From assembly GCF_030246865.1 (NCBI RefSeq), contig NZ_CP126738.1:744001-808000 (forward strand): a DNA stretch of 64,000 bases. Direction: 5' to 3'. The notes under the pieces are model-generated. The model worked only from the letters and a program-made list of their open reading frames with translations, did not search any database and was not told the DNA's origin. Below are positions 9,190-18,681 of this stretch, piece after piece. The position numbers and the translations under genes were made by a program. The stretch is from Microbacterium sp. zg-B96. Lineage in GTDB: Bacteria > Actinomycetota > Actinomycetes > Actinomycetales > Microbacteriaceae. Position 1 is the first letter of the stretch. Every line of letters begins with the position of its first letter.

Positions 9190-9224
9190 GGCTCACTACC
9201 GCGCCGATTGGCGACGTTGTGCAC
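9139..9224. repeat. Repeat family A, unit 2 (86-bp inverted-repeat element)
   Basis: Perfect 18-bp terminal inverted repeat: GTGCACAACGTCGCCAAT at 9139-9156 and its exact complement at 9207-9224, enclosing 50 bp. The left half overlaps the 3' end of the preceding coding sequence and encodes its final VHNVANPL residues; the right half lies between that gene and the convergent trpS end at 9259. It could fold into a long hairpin in either RNA strand and so might also act as a bidirectional terminator. Confidence 0.85.
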
Positions 9225-9258
9225 GCTCGCGGCGGCGCCAGGCGCCGGGCGCGCGGGG

Positions 9259-10263
9259 TCAGACGCGGCGGAGCAGGCCCATCTTGTCGTACACGTCGCC
9301 GAGGGTGCGGTCGGCGACCTCGTCAGCACGCGCGGCGTTGGCGGCGAGCACGCGGTCCAGCTCGGCCGGGTCGTCCAGCAGCTCCAGGGCGCGCTCGCGC
9401 ACCGGAGCGAACTCGGCGACCACGGCCTCGGCGAGACCCTTCTTGAAGTCGCCGTATCCGCGCCCGGCGTACTCGTCCTCGATCGAGGGGATCTGGCGAC
9501 CGGTCACGGCGGCGTAGATGACCAGCAGGTTCGACACTCCCGGCTTGCTCTCGCGGTCGAAGCGCACCGAGCCCTCACTGTCGGTGACGGCGCGCATGAC
9601 CTTCTTCACGGTGACCGCCGGGTCATCCAGCAGCCACAGCACACCGGCATCGGACTCCGCCGACTTCGACATCTTGGCGGTCGGGTTCTGCAGATCGAAG
9701 ATGCGCGCGGTGTCCTTCTGGATGACCGGCATCGGCACCTGGAACGTCTGGCCGTAGCGCGAATTGAACCGCTCCGCGAGATCGCGCGTCAGCTCGACGT
9801 GCTGCTTCTGGTCATCGCCGACCGGCACGATGTTGGTCTGGTACAGGAGGATGTCCGCGGCCATCAGCACCGGGTAGGTGAACAGGCCGACCGAGGTCGC
9901 ATCGGCGCCGTAGCGCTGCGACTTGTCCTTGAACTGCGTCATGCGACCGGCCTCGCCGAAGCCGGTGATGGTGGACAGGATCCACGCCAGCTCGGTGTGC
10001 GCCCGCACGTGCGACTGCACGTACAGGGTCGATCGCGACGGCTCGATGCCGGCGGCGATGTACTGCGCCGCGGTGCGACGGGTCTTCTCGCGCAGCTCCG
10101 CGGGGTCGTTCGGCTGGGTCAGCGCGTGCAGGTCCACGACGGAGAAGAACGCCTCATACGACTCCTGCAGGTCGCGCCACTGCATGAGCGCCCCGATGTA
10201 GTTGCCGATCTGAAGGGAGTCGGCGGAGGGCTGCATTCCGGAGTAGAGACGGGGTCTGGTCAC
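9259..10263 (-). CDS. trpS: Tryptophanyl-tRNA synthetase
   Basis: Class I aminoacyl-tRNA synthetase charging tRNA-Trp, 334 residues, the usual bacterial length. The HIGH-equivalent lies in SGMQPSADSLQIGNYIGALM near residues 9-28, the tryptophan pocket around DLHALT and MAADILLYQT, and the KMSKS loop in NPTAKMSKSAESDAG near residue 195. The start is a GTG at 10263; it has no ribosome site, but TAGACT lies 6 nt upstream. Confidence 0.96.
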   Translation of the reverse strand: MTRPRLYSGMQPSADSLQIGNYIGALMQWRDLQESYEAFFSVVDLHALTQPNDPAELREKTRRTAAQYIAAGIEPSRSTLYVQSHVRAHTELAWILSTITGFGEAGRMTQFKDKSQRYGADATSVGLFTYPVLMAADILLYQTNIVPVGDDQKQHVELTRDLAERFNSRYGQTFQVPMPVIQKDTARIFDLQNPTAKMSKSAESDAGVLWLLDDPAVTVKKVMRAVTDSEGSVRFDRESKPGVSNLLVIYAAVTGRQIPSIEDEYAGRGYGDFKKGLAEAVVAEFAPVRERALELLDDPAELDRVLAANAARADEVADRTLGDVYDKMGLLRRV

Positions 10264-10269
10264 CCGTCC

Positions 10270-10275
10270 AGTCTA
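10270..10275 (-). promoter_or_regulatory. -10 element of leaderless trpS
   Basis: TAGACT on the minus strand, 6 nt before the trpS GTG, with no Shine-Dalgarno between. It lies inside the 46-nt gap after exonuclease III. Confidence 0.6.
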
Positions 10276-10309
10276 TTGAGCGGATGCCGCGGCCCCCGCC
10301 GCGCCCGCA

Positions 10310-11158
10310 TCACGCCCCGATCGTGTAATCAGCGATGACCGGCGCGTGGTCGCTCCAGCGCGTGTCCCACGACGGCGCCCGCACCACGCGGTAGTCCACG
10401 ACCCGTCCGCCCAGGGCAGGGGAGGCGAGGTGATAGTCGATGCGCCAGCCGGTGTCGGTGTCGAAAGCCTTGCCGCGGTTGGACCACCACGTGTAGGGCC
10501 CGTCGACTTCGCCGTGGAACGTGCGCCCCACGTCGACCCAGCCGAGGCCCGTGCCGGTGGAGCCGTCGACGCACGTCACGGTCTGGCCCGCCCCTGCGGT
10601 GAACCGGTCGAAGTACGCCCGCTCGCGGGGGAGGAACCCGGCCTTCTTGATGTTGCCCTTCCAGTTGCGGATGTCCAGCTCGCGGTGCCCGACGTTGAGA
10701 TCACCGGTGATGACAGCGAGCGATCCATCGGATGCCAGCTGCGGCATACGAGCCTCCATCGCGTCGAGGAAGGCATACTTGGCCACCTGCTTGTCGGTGT
10801 CGGCCGCGCCGGTGAAGACGTACGCGCTGACGACGGTGACCTGCTCGCCGTCGACGTCGATCTCCGCCTCGACCCAGCGTCCCTGGGAATCCAGCGTGTC
10901 GTCGCCCAGGTCGGTACGCCACACCTCCAGCGGGGAGCGGGCGGCGATGGCCACCCCCGCGCGGCCCTTGGCGAGGGCTTCGTCGTTGACGACGTGCCAG
11001 CCGGGCAGGGCGGCGGCGAGATCGGATGCCTCGGCGCGCACCTCCTGCAGCGTCAGGATGTCGACGCCGGCCGATTCCAGCCAGGGTTGCATGCCCTTTC
11101 GGGCGGCGGCACGGATGCCATTGACGTTGACGGAGGCGATGCGAAGCGTTCGGGGCAC
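10310..11158 (-). CDS. xth: Exodeoxyribonuclease III (AP endonuclease)
   Basis: Mg-dependent 3'-5' exonuclease and AP endonuclease of the EEP fold, 282 residues. Family motifs in order: SVNVNGIRAAARKGM at the start, LTLQEVRAE (metal-binding Glu), ITGDLNVGHRELDIRNW, GWRIDYHLASPAL and the catalytic WSDHAPVIADY near the end. GTG start at 11158 with TAGGCT 7 nt upstream and no ribosome site. It stands between trpS and a BrkB gene, all on the minus strand but with separate promoters. Confidence 0.93.
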   Translation of the reverse strand: MPRTLRIASVNVNGIRAAARKGMQPWLESAGVDILTLQEVRAEASDLAAALPGWHVVNDEALAKGRAGVAIAARSPLEVWRTDLGDDTLDSQGRWVEAEIDVDGEQVTVVSAYVFTGAADTDKQVAKYAFLDAMEARMPQLASDGSLAVITGDLNVGHRELDIRNWKGNIKKAGFLPRERAYFDRFTAGAGQTVTCVDGSTGTGLGWVDVGRTFHGEVDGPYTWWSNRGKAFDTDTGWRIDYHLASPALGGRVVDYRVVRAPSWDTRWSDHAPVIADYTIGA

Positions 11159-11165
11159 GACGAAA

Positions 11166-11171
11166 AGCCTA
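11166..11171 (-). promoter_or_regulatory. -10 element of leaderless xth
   Basis: TAGGCT on the minus strand, 7 nt before the GTG at 11158; no ribosome-binding site. Confidence 0.55.
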
Positions 11172-11212
11172 ACCAGCGCCGCCGACGCCGAACGCGCGAC
11201 CGACCCCCGGCG

Positions 11213-12436
11213 TCAGCCCAGCCGCCGCCCGCCCGCGCGCGCCGCAGTAAGCCCCGCCTGCGCGTCGTCCAGCGCCTGCTCCGCCTCGCGCACCTCCCGC
11301 TCGGCGCGCCAGGCGCGCCACACCTGCCACCACCGCGCCCGTTCGCGTTCGGCCAGGGCCGCGCGCAGTCGCTGCTCCGCCCCCACCACGAGGGCGTGGG
11401 CCTCGGCGACGCGGCGTTCGTGCTCCGAGGCGGGGCCCAGCGGAATGTCGCGATCGGCGGCGACGACGGCGATCCACGACGCCGCCACCAGGATCACGAT
11501 CGCAATCAGACGGAACCACACCAGGAACGCGATGAACACCGAGAACGTCGCCAGCAGTGGGTTGGACGGGGTGTACACCAGCAGCAGCCCGGCGCTGATC
11601 TGCAACACGCCGATGGCCGCCCCGCCCAGCAGGGCGCCGGGCCAGATCGTCGGCCACGGAGCGGCCGCACCGGCGAGGAAGCGGAACAGCAGCGCCAGCG
11701 CGGTGGAGTTGATCGCGAACGCGACGAGGATCGACAGCACCCGCCCCAGCACGTACAGCCACTCCGACGAGTCGGCCCAGCCGAGCAGGTGGAACAGCAG
11801 GTCGACGGCGCCGGATGCCACCGCGCCCAGCCCCGCGCCCAGCAGCAGTGCGATGCCGAACAGCACCGCCGCGACGAAGTCACGCGCCTTCAGCAGCACG
11901 TACCCGCGGCCGTCGAAGGGGAGCCCGAAGATATCGCGCACGGCCCGGCGGGTGAAGGTCACGAACCCGATCGCCGTCCACACCGCGACCAGGAATGCCG
12001 CTGCGCCGGTGACGGCCAGCGCGCCGGTGCTGGACTGGGCGACGTCGGTGACCTCCTTCGGTGAGATCGGGCCGGTGTCGGAGATGAGGTCGGGGATGTA
12101 GGAGTTGACGACCGAGATGACGGCCTGGACAGCCTCGGTGCTGCCGCCGAGCCAGACCCCGGCGATCGCGAACGCGACGTACACCACCGCGAACATCGCG
12201 AACAGCGACTGGTAGCTGATGCTCGCCGCCAGCAGGAATCCGTTGCTGCGCAGGAAGTGCCGCCACACCCGCACCGGGAACCACGCCATCGTGCGCCGGG
12301 TCAGCGCCGTGGCGTGCTCGATCGGCTCGTCGAAGCGTTGCCGCAGCGATGACTGCGTGCTCTCCCAGCGTGCGCGCCAGTTCTCGTCCGGCTCGCGCGC
12401 GGCGCCCGGAGGCGGATCGGGACGGTCGACGCTCAC
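11213..12436 (-). CDS. YihY/BrkB-family integral membrane protein
   Basis: 407-residue membrane protein of the YihY/virulence factor BrkB family; biochemical function unsettled. After a ~50-residue cytoplasmic N-terminus come about six hydrophobic segments, beginning with LLAASISYQSLFAMFAVVYV and ending with a helix near SVFIAFLVWFRLIAIVILVA. The last ~90 residues are charged and heptad-like (ERRVAEAHALVVGAEQRLRA), probably a cytoplasmic coiled coil. GTG start at 12436 with TACTGT 6 nt upstream and no ribosome site. It follows the sdh operon hairpin. Confidence 0.85.
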   Translation of the reverse strand: MSVDRPDPPPGAAREPDENWRARWESTQSSLRQRFDEPIEHATALTRRTMAWFPVRVWRHFLRSNGFLLAASISYQSLFAMFAVVYVAFAIAGVWLGGSTEAVQAVISVVNSYIPDLISDTGPISPKEVTDVAQSSTGALAVTGAAAFLVAVWTAIGFVTFTRRAVRDIFGLPFDGRGYVLLKARDFVAAVLFGIALLLGAGLGAVASGAVDLLFHLLGWADSSEWLYVLGRVLSILVAFAINSTALALLFRFLAGAAAPWPTIWPGALLGGAAIGVLQISAGLLLVYTPSNPLLATFSVFIAFLVWFRLIAIVILVAASWIAVVAADRDIPLGPASEHERRVAEAHALVVGAEQRLRAALAERERARWWQVWRAWRAEREVREAEQALDDAQAGLTAARAGGRRLG

Positions 12437-12442
12437 GCGTCA

Positions 12443-12448
12443 ACAGTA
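12443..12448 (-). promoter_or_regulatory. -10 element of leaderless brkB-like gene
   Basis: TACTGT on the minus strand, 6 nt before the GTG at 12436, just downstream of the sdhB terminator hairpin. Supports independent leaderless transcription. Confidence 0.55.
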
Positions 12449-12452
12449 GCGA

Positions 12453-12481
12453 GGGGGATGCCGCGACTGGCGGCATCCCCC
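12453..12481 (-). terminator. Terminator hairpin after sdhB
   Basis: Perfect 12-bp stem GGGGGATGCCGC / GCGGCATCCCCC with a 5-nt loop, 21 nt past the sdhB stop. There is no T-run, as is usual in high-GC actinobacteria. Confidence 0.75.
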
Positions 12482-12501
12482 GTCACACTGTCACTCGGGT
12501 G

Positions 12502-13272
12502 CTACTTGCGCAGGATCGCCTGCTTGACCTCGGCGATGGCCTTGGTGACCTCGATGCCACGAGGGCACGCCTCGGTGCAGTTGAAGGTGGTGCGGCAGCG
12601 CCACACGCCTTCCTTGTCGTTGAGGATGTCCAGACGCGCGTCGCCGGCGTCGTCGCGGGAGTCGAAGATGAACCGGTGCGCGTTGACGATCGCGGCGGGG
12701 CCGAAGTACTGCCCGTCGGTCCAGAACACCGGGCACGACGAGGTGCACGCGGCGCACAGGATGCACTTGGTGGTGTCGTCGAAGATCTCCCGCTTGGCGA
12801 TCGACTGGATGCGCTCTTTGCCCGGCTCCGGCTTGGAACCGGCGATCAGGAACGGCTGCACCTCGCGGTAGGAGGCGAAGAACGGCTCCATGTCGACGAC
12901 GAGGTCCTTCTCCAGCGGCAGGCCCTTGATGGCCTCCACGTAGATGGGCTTCGAGATGTCGAGGTCCTTGATGAGGGTCTTGCACGCGAGCCGGTTGCGG
13001 CCGTTGATGCGCATCGCGTCGGACCCGCAGATGCCGTGCGCGCAGGAGCGGCGGAAGGTCAGTGACCCGTCGACCTCCCACTTGATCTTGTGGAGGGCAT
13101 CGAGCACACGGTCGGTGGAGTACAGCTCCACGTCGTAGTCGACCCAGCGCGGCTCGGCATCCTGTTCGGGATCGAAGCGCCGGATGATGAACGTGACGAG
13201 GAACGACTGGATGCCGGTGTCGTTGCTCGGCGCGGCGGCGAGAGCCTCGGCCGGGGCGATCGCAGTGGCCAT
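12502..13272 (-). CDS. sdhB: Succinate dehydrogenase iron-sulfur subunit
   Basis: Electron-transfer subunit carrying the 2Fe-2S, 4Fe-4S and 3Fe-4S centres, 256 residues. The 2Fe-2S ligands are in FRRSCAHGICGSDAM near residues 73-87, with a further Cys in NRLACKTL; the C-terminal clusters are in CILCAACTSSCPVF and the CRTTFNCTEACPRGI segment. The start MATAIAPAEAL lies two nt from the sdhA stop. Last gene of the sdhC-sdhD-sdhA-sdhB operon. Confidence 0.97.
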   Translation of the reverse strand: MATAIAPAEALAAAPSNDTGIQSFLVTFIIRRFDPEQDAEPRWVDYDVELYSTDRVLDALHKIKWEVDGSLTFRRSCAHGICGSDAMRINGRNRLACKTLIKDLDISKPIYVEAIKGLPLEKDLVVDMEPFFASYREVQPFLIAGSKPEPGKERIQSIAKREIFDDTTKCILCAACTSSCPVFWTDGQYFGPAAIVNAHRFIFDSRDDAGDARLDILNDKEGVWRCRTTFNCTEACPRGIEVTKAIAEVKQAILRK

Positions 13273-13274
13273 GC

Positions 13275-15080
<1,806 letters not shown>

Positions 15081-15121
15081 GTGTCAGATGCCTTCGTTCT
15101 CTGCGCCGTCGCGCGACGTCA

Positions 15122-15577
15122 CTACGCCGCGCACTTTTCGATCAGCCACTCGGTCGTGCTGTTCTCGATCCCGAGGCAGGGATCGAAGGTGAACACGACC
15201 AGTGTGCCGAGGACGATCATCAACCCGGCCGACAGCCACAGCGCCCACACCAGCACGCGGCGCGCGGTGGCGCCGGCGACGTAGTCGTTGACGATCGTGC
15301 GCATGCCGTTGGCGCCGTGGATGAAGGCCAGCCACAGCATCAGCACGTCCCACCACTGCCAGAACGGCGAGGCGAACTTGCCGGCGACGAACGCGAAGTC
15401 GATGCCGTGGATGCCGTCGCCCAGCATGAGGTTGACGAAGAGGTGACCGAAGATCAGGACGACCAGCAGCACGCCGGAGGCGCGCATGTAGATCCAGCCC
15501 CACTTCTCCAGGTTCGCGCCGCGCTTGCGGGGCGTGGTGTGGGGAGTGCGGGGGGCGGCGAGGGTGTCGGCGGTCAT
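15122..15577 (-). CDS. sdhD: Succinate dehydrogenase membrane anchor subunit SdhD
   Basis: 151-residue membrane anchor with three hydrophobic helices: SGVLLVVLIFGHLFVNLML (with the haem/quinone-region His), the segment around DVLMLWLAFIHGANGMR, and WALWLSAGLMIVLGTLVVF. The ATG at 15577 is chosen because it forms a TGATG junction with the sdhC stop; the same frame remains open upstream inside sdhC but those codons are not family-like. It forms the quinone-reactive membrane domain together with SdhC. Confidence 0.9.
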   Translation of the reverse strand: MTADTLAAPRTPHTTPRKRGANLEKWGWIYMRASGVLLVVLIFGHLFVNLMLGDGIHGIDFAFVAGKFASPFWQWWDVLMLWLAFIHGANGMRTIVNDYVAGATARRVLVWALWLSAGLMIVLGTLVVFTFDPCLGIENSTTEWLIEKCAA

Positions 15578-16011
15578 CAGTGGCCCCCTCCCATCTCGGA
15601 GAAGACGTTCATGAGGTGGCGCGGTGTGAAGCCGAGCATCGTCACGGCCCACAGGCCAATGACCCCCCACCACAGCTGTCGCTGGTAGCGGGCGCCCTTG
15701 GCCCAGAAGTCCACGAGGATGATGCGCAGCCCGTTGTAGGCGTGGTAGGCGATCGCGGCGACCAGCACCACCTCACCGAGCCCCATGATCGGGTTCTTGT
15801 AGGTGCTCATCACCGCGTCGTAGGCCTCGGGGGCCACGCGGATGAGTGCCGTGTCGAGCACGTGCACCAGCAGGAAGAAAAAGATCGCAACGCCGGTGAT
15901 GCGATGCAGAACCCACGACCACATACCCTCGTTGCCGCGGTACAGCGTGCCGCGCGGGGTCTTGGAAGTGGTTTCGGTCGCCGAGGGCGTGACGCGTGCA
16001 GCGGCTGCCAC
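15577..16011 (-). CDS. sdhC: Succinate dehydrogenase cytochrome b556 subunit SdhC
   Basis: 144-residue membrane anchor. The family segment TLYRGNEGMWSWVLHRITGV holds the conserved SdhC His, followed by helices IFFFLLVHVLDTALI, VVLVAAIAYHAYNGLRIIL and a third ending near VTMLGFTPRHL. The start is a GTG at 16011 preceded by GGAGGA at optimal spacing; the reading frame continues upstream to 16089 but without a ribosome site. First gene of sdhCDAB, transcribed away from manC; the 182-nt intergenic region must carry both promoters. Confidence 0.88.
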   Translation of the reverse strand: MAAAARVTPSATETTSKTPRGTLYRGNEGMWSWVLHRITGVAIFFFLLVHVLDTALIRVAPEAYDAVMSTYKNPIMGLGEVVLVAAIAYHAYNGLRIILVDFWAKGARYQRQLWWGVIGLWAVTMLGFTPRHLMNVFSEMGGGH

Positions 16012-16181
16012 TATCGTCCTCCATGGTCGAATCGTCAGGCGGGCCGCACACACGAGGGGCGGCGTCCGCAGTGCGTCACAGGGGCGCAACCTCCATCCTA
16101 TTCCGGCGAATCGGAGGTGGGCGACACGAGCACCCGTCGACCCGTCGGCGGGGGCGTCGGGGGAGGGCTGTCGCGAGTGGA

Positions 16182-16187
16182 TAGCCT
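16182..16187 (+). promoter_or_regulatory. -10 element of leaderless manC
   Basis: TAGCCT exactly 6 nt before the ATG at 16194, no ribosome-binding site between; actinobacterial leaderless pattern. Confidence 0.6.
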
Positions 16188-16193
16188 GGGGGC

Positions 16194-17309
16194 ATGGACG
16201 ATACCCTCCCGGATTTCTACGCCGTCATCCCCGCGGGGGGCATCGGCAGCCGTCTGTGGCCGCTGTCGCGGGCCGATGCGCCGAAGTTCCTGCACGACCT
16301 GACCGGATCCGGTCAGACCCTGCTGCGCGACACGTGGGACCGACTGGAGACGCTCGCCGGCGCGGATCGGATCGCTGTGGTCACCGGCCGCGCGCACCGG
16401 TCTGCGGTGGAGGAGCAGCTGCCGGCCATCCCCGACCGCAACGTCATCCTCGAGTCGGAGCCGCGTGAATCCGCCGCCGCGATCGGTCTGGCCGCCGCGA
16501 TCCTGGTGCGCCGCGAACCGGACGTGATCATCGGCTCGTTCGCGGCCGACCACGTCATCCGCGGCACCCGCACGTTCGAGTTCGCGGTGCAGCAGGCCGT
16601 CGCCGTGGCGCGAGCCGGGTACATCTGCACGATCGGCATCCAGCCGTCGGAGCCGTCGGTGGGCTTCGGCTACATGAAGAAGGACGGCGAGCTGATCGTC
16701 GACGGCGCCCCGGAGGCGGCCCTGGTCGAGCGGTTCGTGGAGAAGCCCGATCTCGAAACCGCGAAGGAGTACTTCGCCGACCGGTCGTATCTGTGGAACG
16801 CGGGCATGTTCATCTCGCGCGCCGACGTGCTGCTGGCCGAGATCGCCGAGAACGCCCCCGAGCTGCACGCCGGGCTCATCGAACTGGCCGAGGCGTGGGA
16901 CGACCGCGATCGCCGCGGGCCGGTCGTTGACCGCGTGTGGCCGGGTCTGCCGAAGATCGCCATCGACTACGTGGTGGCCGAGCCTGCGGCCGAGAAGGGC
17001 CGTCTGGCCGTGATCCCGGGCCACTTCGACTGGGACGACGTGGGCGATTTCGCGAGCCTGGCCAAGCTCAACTCGCACGGCCGCAAGAACGATCTGGCGA
17101 TCCTCGGCGAGAATGCACGAGTGCTGTCGGATGCCGCCAGCGGCATCGTGGTGAGTCAGACCAAGCGGGTCATCAGCCTCATCGGAGTGAAGGACATCGT
17201 CGTGGTCGACACCGAGGATGCGCTCCTGGTGACCACGAGCGAGCACGCCCAGCGGGTGAAGGGCGTCGTGGACGCGCTCAAGCTCAACGGGCGCGGCGAC
17301 GTGTTGTGA
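16194..17309 (+). CDS. manC: Mannose-1-phosphate guanylyltransferase
   Basis: Makes GDP-mannose from mannose 1-phosphate and GTP for glycan synthesis. 371 residues with the nucleotidyltransferase N-terminus VIPAGGIGSRLWPLSRADAPKFL at 12-34, the sugar-binding ERFVEKPDLETAKEY and LWNAGMF near residues 180-205, and FDWDDVGDFASL near 280. The C-terminal left-handed helix repeats of a short ManC follow; there is no fused isomerase domain. A phosphohexomutase at 46253-47929 could supply the substrate. Transcribed alone and divergently from sdhC. Confidence 0.92.
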   Translation: MDDTLPDFYAVIPAGGIGSRLWPLSRADAPKFLHDLTGSGQTLLRDTWDRLETLAGADRIAVVTGRAHRSAVEEQLPAIPDRNVILESEPRESAAAIGLAAAILVRREPDVIIGSFAADHVIRGTRTFEFAVQQAVAVARAGYICTIGIQPSEPSVGFGYMKKDGELIVDGAPEAALVERFVEKPDLETAKEYFADRSYLWNAGMFISRADVLLAEIAENAPELHAGLIELAEAWDDRDRRGPVVDRVWPGLPKIAIDYVVAEPAAEKGRLAVIPGHFDWDDVGDFASLAKLNSHGRKNDLAILGENARVLSDAASGIVVSQTKRVISLIGVKDIVVVDTEDALLVTTSEHAQRVKGVVDALKLNGRGDVL

Positions 17310-17410
17310 CCTGCTGCGTGACGGGTTGATTGCGTCTTTGTAACCATTCCCGCGTGGGGACCCTGGGAGCGTGCACAGCCGTCGTCATCATCGGTAACGT
17401 CGGTCTTATA

Positions 17411-17425
17411 TCGCGAAATTCGCGA
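17411..17425. promoter_or_regulatory. Palindrome in the leader of the nucleoside operon (candidate operator)
   Basis: TCGCGAAATTCGCGA, a perfect 7+1+7 palindrome 23 nt before the TTG start, next to an AT-rich TTATAT that could be a -10. It is one of very few AT-containing perfect palindromes in the intergenic DNA of this window. Repressor site or small RNA hairpin near the ribosome site; not distinguishable here. The rest of the 138-nt gap after manC shows nothing definite. Confidence 0.45.
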
Positions 17426-17447
17426 GGTCATCAACGTGGAGGCTGCA

Positions 17448-18563
17448 TTGCCCATCTCGACCACCAAGAAGGTCCTCGGCGTCACCGGGGCAGCGGCGCT
17501 GCTCGTGGCACTCGCCGGCTGCGGTTCGGCACCCGAGGAAGACACAGCCGGCAGTGCGGCCCCCGAACCCGCTGACGACTTCCTCCCCTGCCTGATCTCG
17601 GACGAAGGCGGCTGGAACGACCGCTCGTTCAACCAGGCGGCCAAGGAGGGCATGGATCGCGCGCTCGAAGAGCTCGACATCGAGGGCATCGAAATGGAGT
17701 CGACGACTCCGAACGACTACGCCCCGAACCTGGAGACGCTCGTCTCGGAGGGTTGCACGTTCATCGTCTCCGTCGGCTTCAACCTGTCGCCGGCGACGGT
17801 GGAGTCGGCTCTGGCAAACCCTGAGATCGACTACGCGATCATCGACGACTGGGCCGACAATGACTTCGACGGCGCCACCGACGCCCCGAACATCAAGCCC
17901 CTCGTGTTCGACACCGCCGGCGCGGCCTTCCTCGGTGGCTACGCGGCCGCCGCCTGGTCCGACCAGAGCGGTGTGAACAAGGTCGGCACCTTCGGCGGCA
18001 TGCAGATCCCGTCCGTCGCCGTGTTCATGGACGGCTTCCAGCTCGGCGTTGAGAAGTTCAACGAGGACAAGGGCGCAGCCGTCGAGGTCTTCGGTTGGGA
18101 TTCCGCCTCTCAGGAGGGGCTGTTCACCGGTGGCTTCACCGCGAACGACACCGCCAAGCAGACCGCGCAGAGCGTGCTCGACCAGGGTGTGGACGTCATC
18201 CTCCCCGTGGGCGGTCCCATCTACCAGAGCGCCGCGGCGGCCATCGCCGACAGCGGTGCCGAGGTGGTCATGCTCGGTGTCGACAAGGACCTCGCGGTCG
18301 CCGACGACACCGTCACCGACATCACGCTGGTGTCGATCATGAAGGCGATCGACGTCGCCGTCTACGAAGCGACGCTCGAGGCCGCTGCCGGTGACTTCGA
18401 TGTCGCCCCGTACGTCGGCACGCTGGAGAACGAGGGCGTCAAGCTCTCGGAGTTCCACGACTTCGAGTCGCAGCTTCCGGAGGGCCTGGCCGACGAGCTG
18501 GCCGCACTGCAGGAGCAGATCATCGCCGGTGACATCGTGGTGGAGTCCCCGAACTCCCCGTGA
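17448..18563 (+). CDS. BMP-family nucleoside-binding lipoprotein (ABC transporter)
   Basis: Extracytoplasmic binding protein of the BMP/Med family (PnrA/BmpA-like), expected to bind purine or pyrimidine nucleosides. 371 residues: lipoprotein signal with lipobox LAGC, then the family N-terminal motif DEGGWNDRSFNQAAKEGM. Start: TTG at 17448, five nt after GGAGG; the GTG at 17436 with GAGG upstream is an alternative adding four residues. First gene of an operon with ABC ATPase, two permeases, cdd, deoA and add, which strongly supports nucleoside uptake. A 17-bp hairpin separates it from the next gene. Confidence 0.9.
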   Translation: MPISTTKKVLGVTGAAALLVALAGCGSAPEEDTAGSAAPEPADDFLPCLISDEGGWNDRSFNQAAKEGMDRALEELDIEGIEMESTTPNDYAPNLETLVSEGCTFIVSVGFNLSPATVESALANPEIDYAIIDDWADNDFDGATDAPNIKPLVFDTAGAAFLGGYAAAAWSDQSGVNKVGTFGGMQIPSVAVFMDGFQLGVEKFNEDKGAAVEVFGWDSASQEGLFTGGFTANDTAKQTAQSVLDQGVDVILPVGGPIYQSAAAAIADSGAEVVMLGVDKDLAVADDTVTDITLVSIMKAIDVAVYEATLEAAAGDFDVAPYVGTLENEGVKLSEFHDFESQLPEGLADELAALQEQIIAGDIVVESPNSP

Positions 18564-18579
18564 TCTGAAGGCAGTCACG

Positions 18580-18617
18580 CTCGGGGCGGGCAACGGATCA
18601 CCGTTGCCCGCCCCGAG
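18580..18617 (+). terminator. Strong intra-operon hairpin after the BMP lipoprotein gene
   Basis: Perfect 17-bp stem (18580-18596 with 18601-18617; CTCGGGGCGGGCAACGG and complement) and ATCA loop, 16 nt after the stop. No T-run. Probably attenuates read-through or protects the 3' end so that the binding protein is made in excess over the transporter. Confidence 0.75.
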
Positions 18618-18669
18618 CCGTTCCGAACAACTCGCACCCGCGCGGCCCACCAGCGCCGGGGTGCTGGAT

Positions 18670-18675
18670 TAGGGT
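18670..18675 (+). promoter_or_regulatory. -10 element of leaderless ABC ATPase gene
   Basis: TAGGGT 6 nt before the ATG at 18682, after the hairpin, with no ribosome-binding site. Suggests a second, leaderless transcript for the transporter and salvage genes. Confidence 0.55.
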
Positions 18676-18681
18676 GCAGTT

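Noticed and set aside
9233..9247. CGGCGCC-A-GGCGCCG as trpS terminator
   Set aside because: The arms meet at one base, leaving no loop, and it is short; the adjacent family A unit is the more likely structure.
17436..17447. GTG at 17436 as start of the BMP lipoprotein
   Set aside because: Possible, but the GGAGG lying between it and the TTG at 17448 is ideally spaced for the latter; kept as an alternative.
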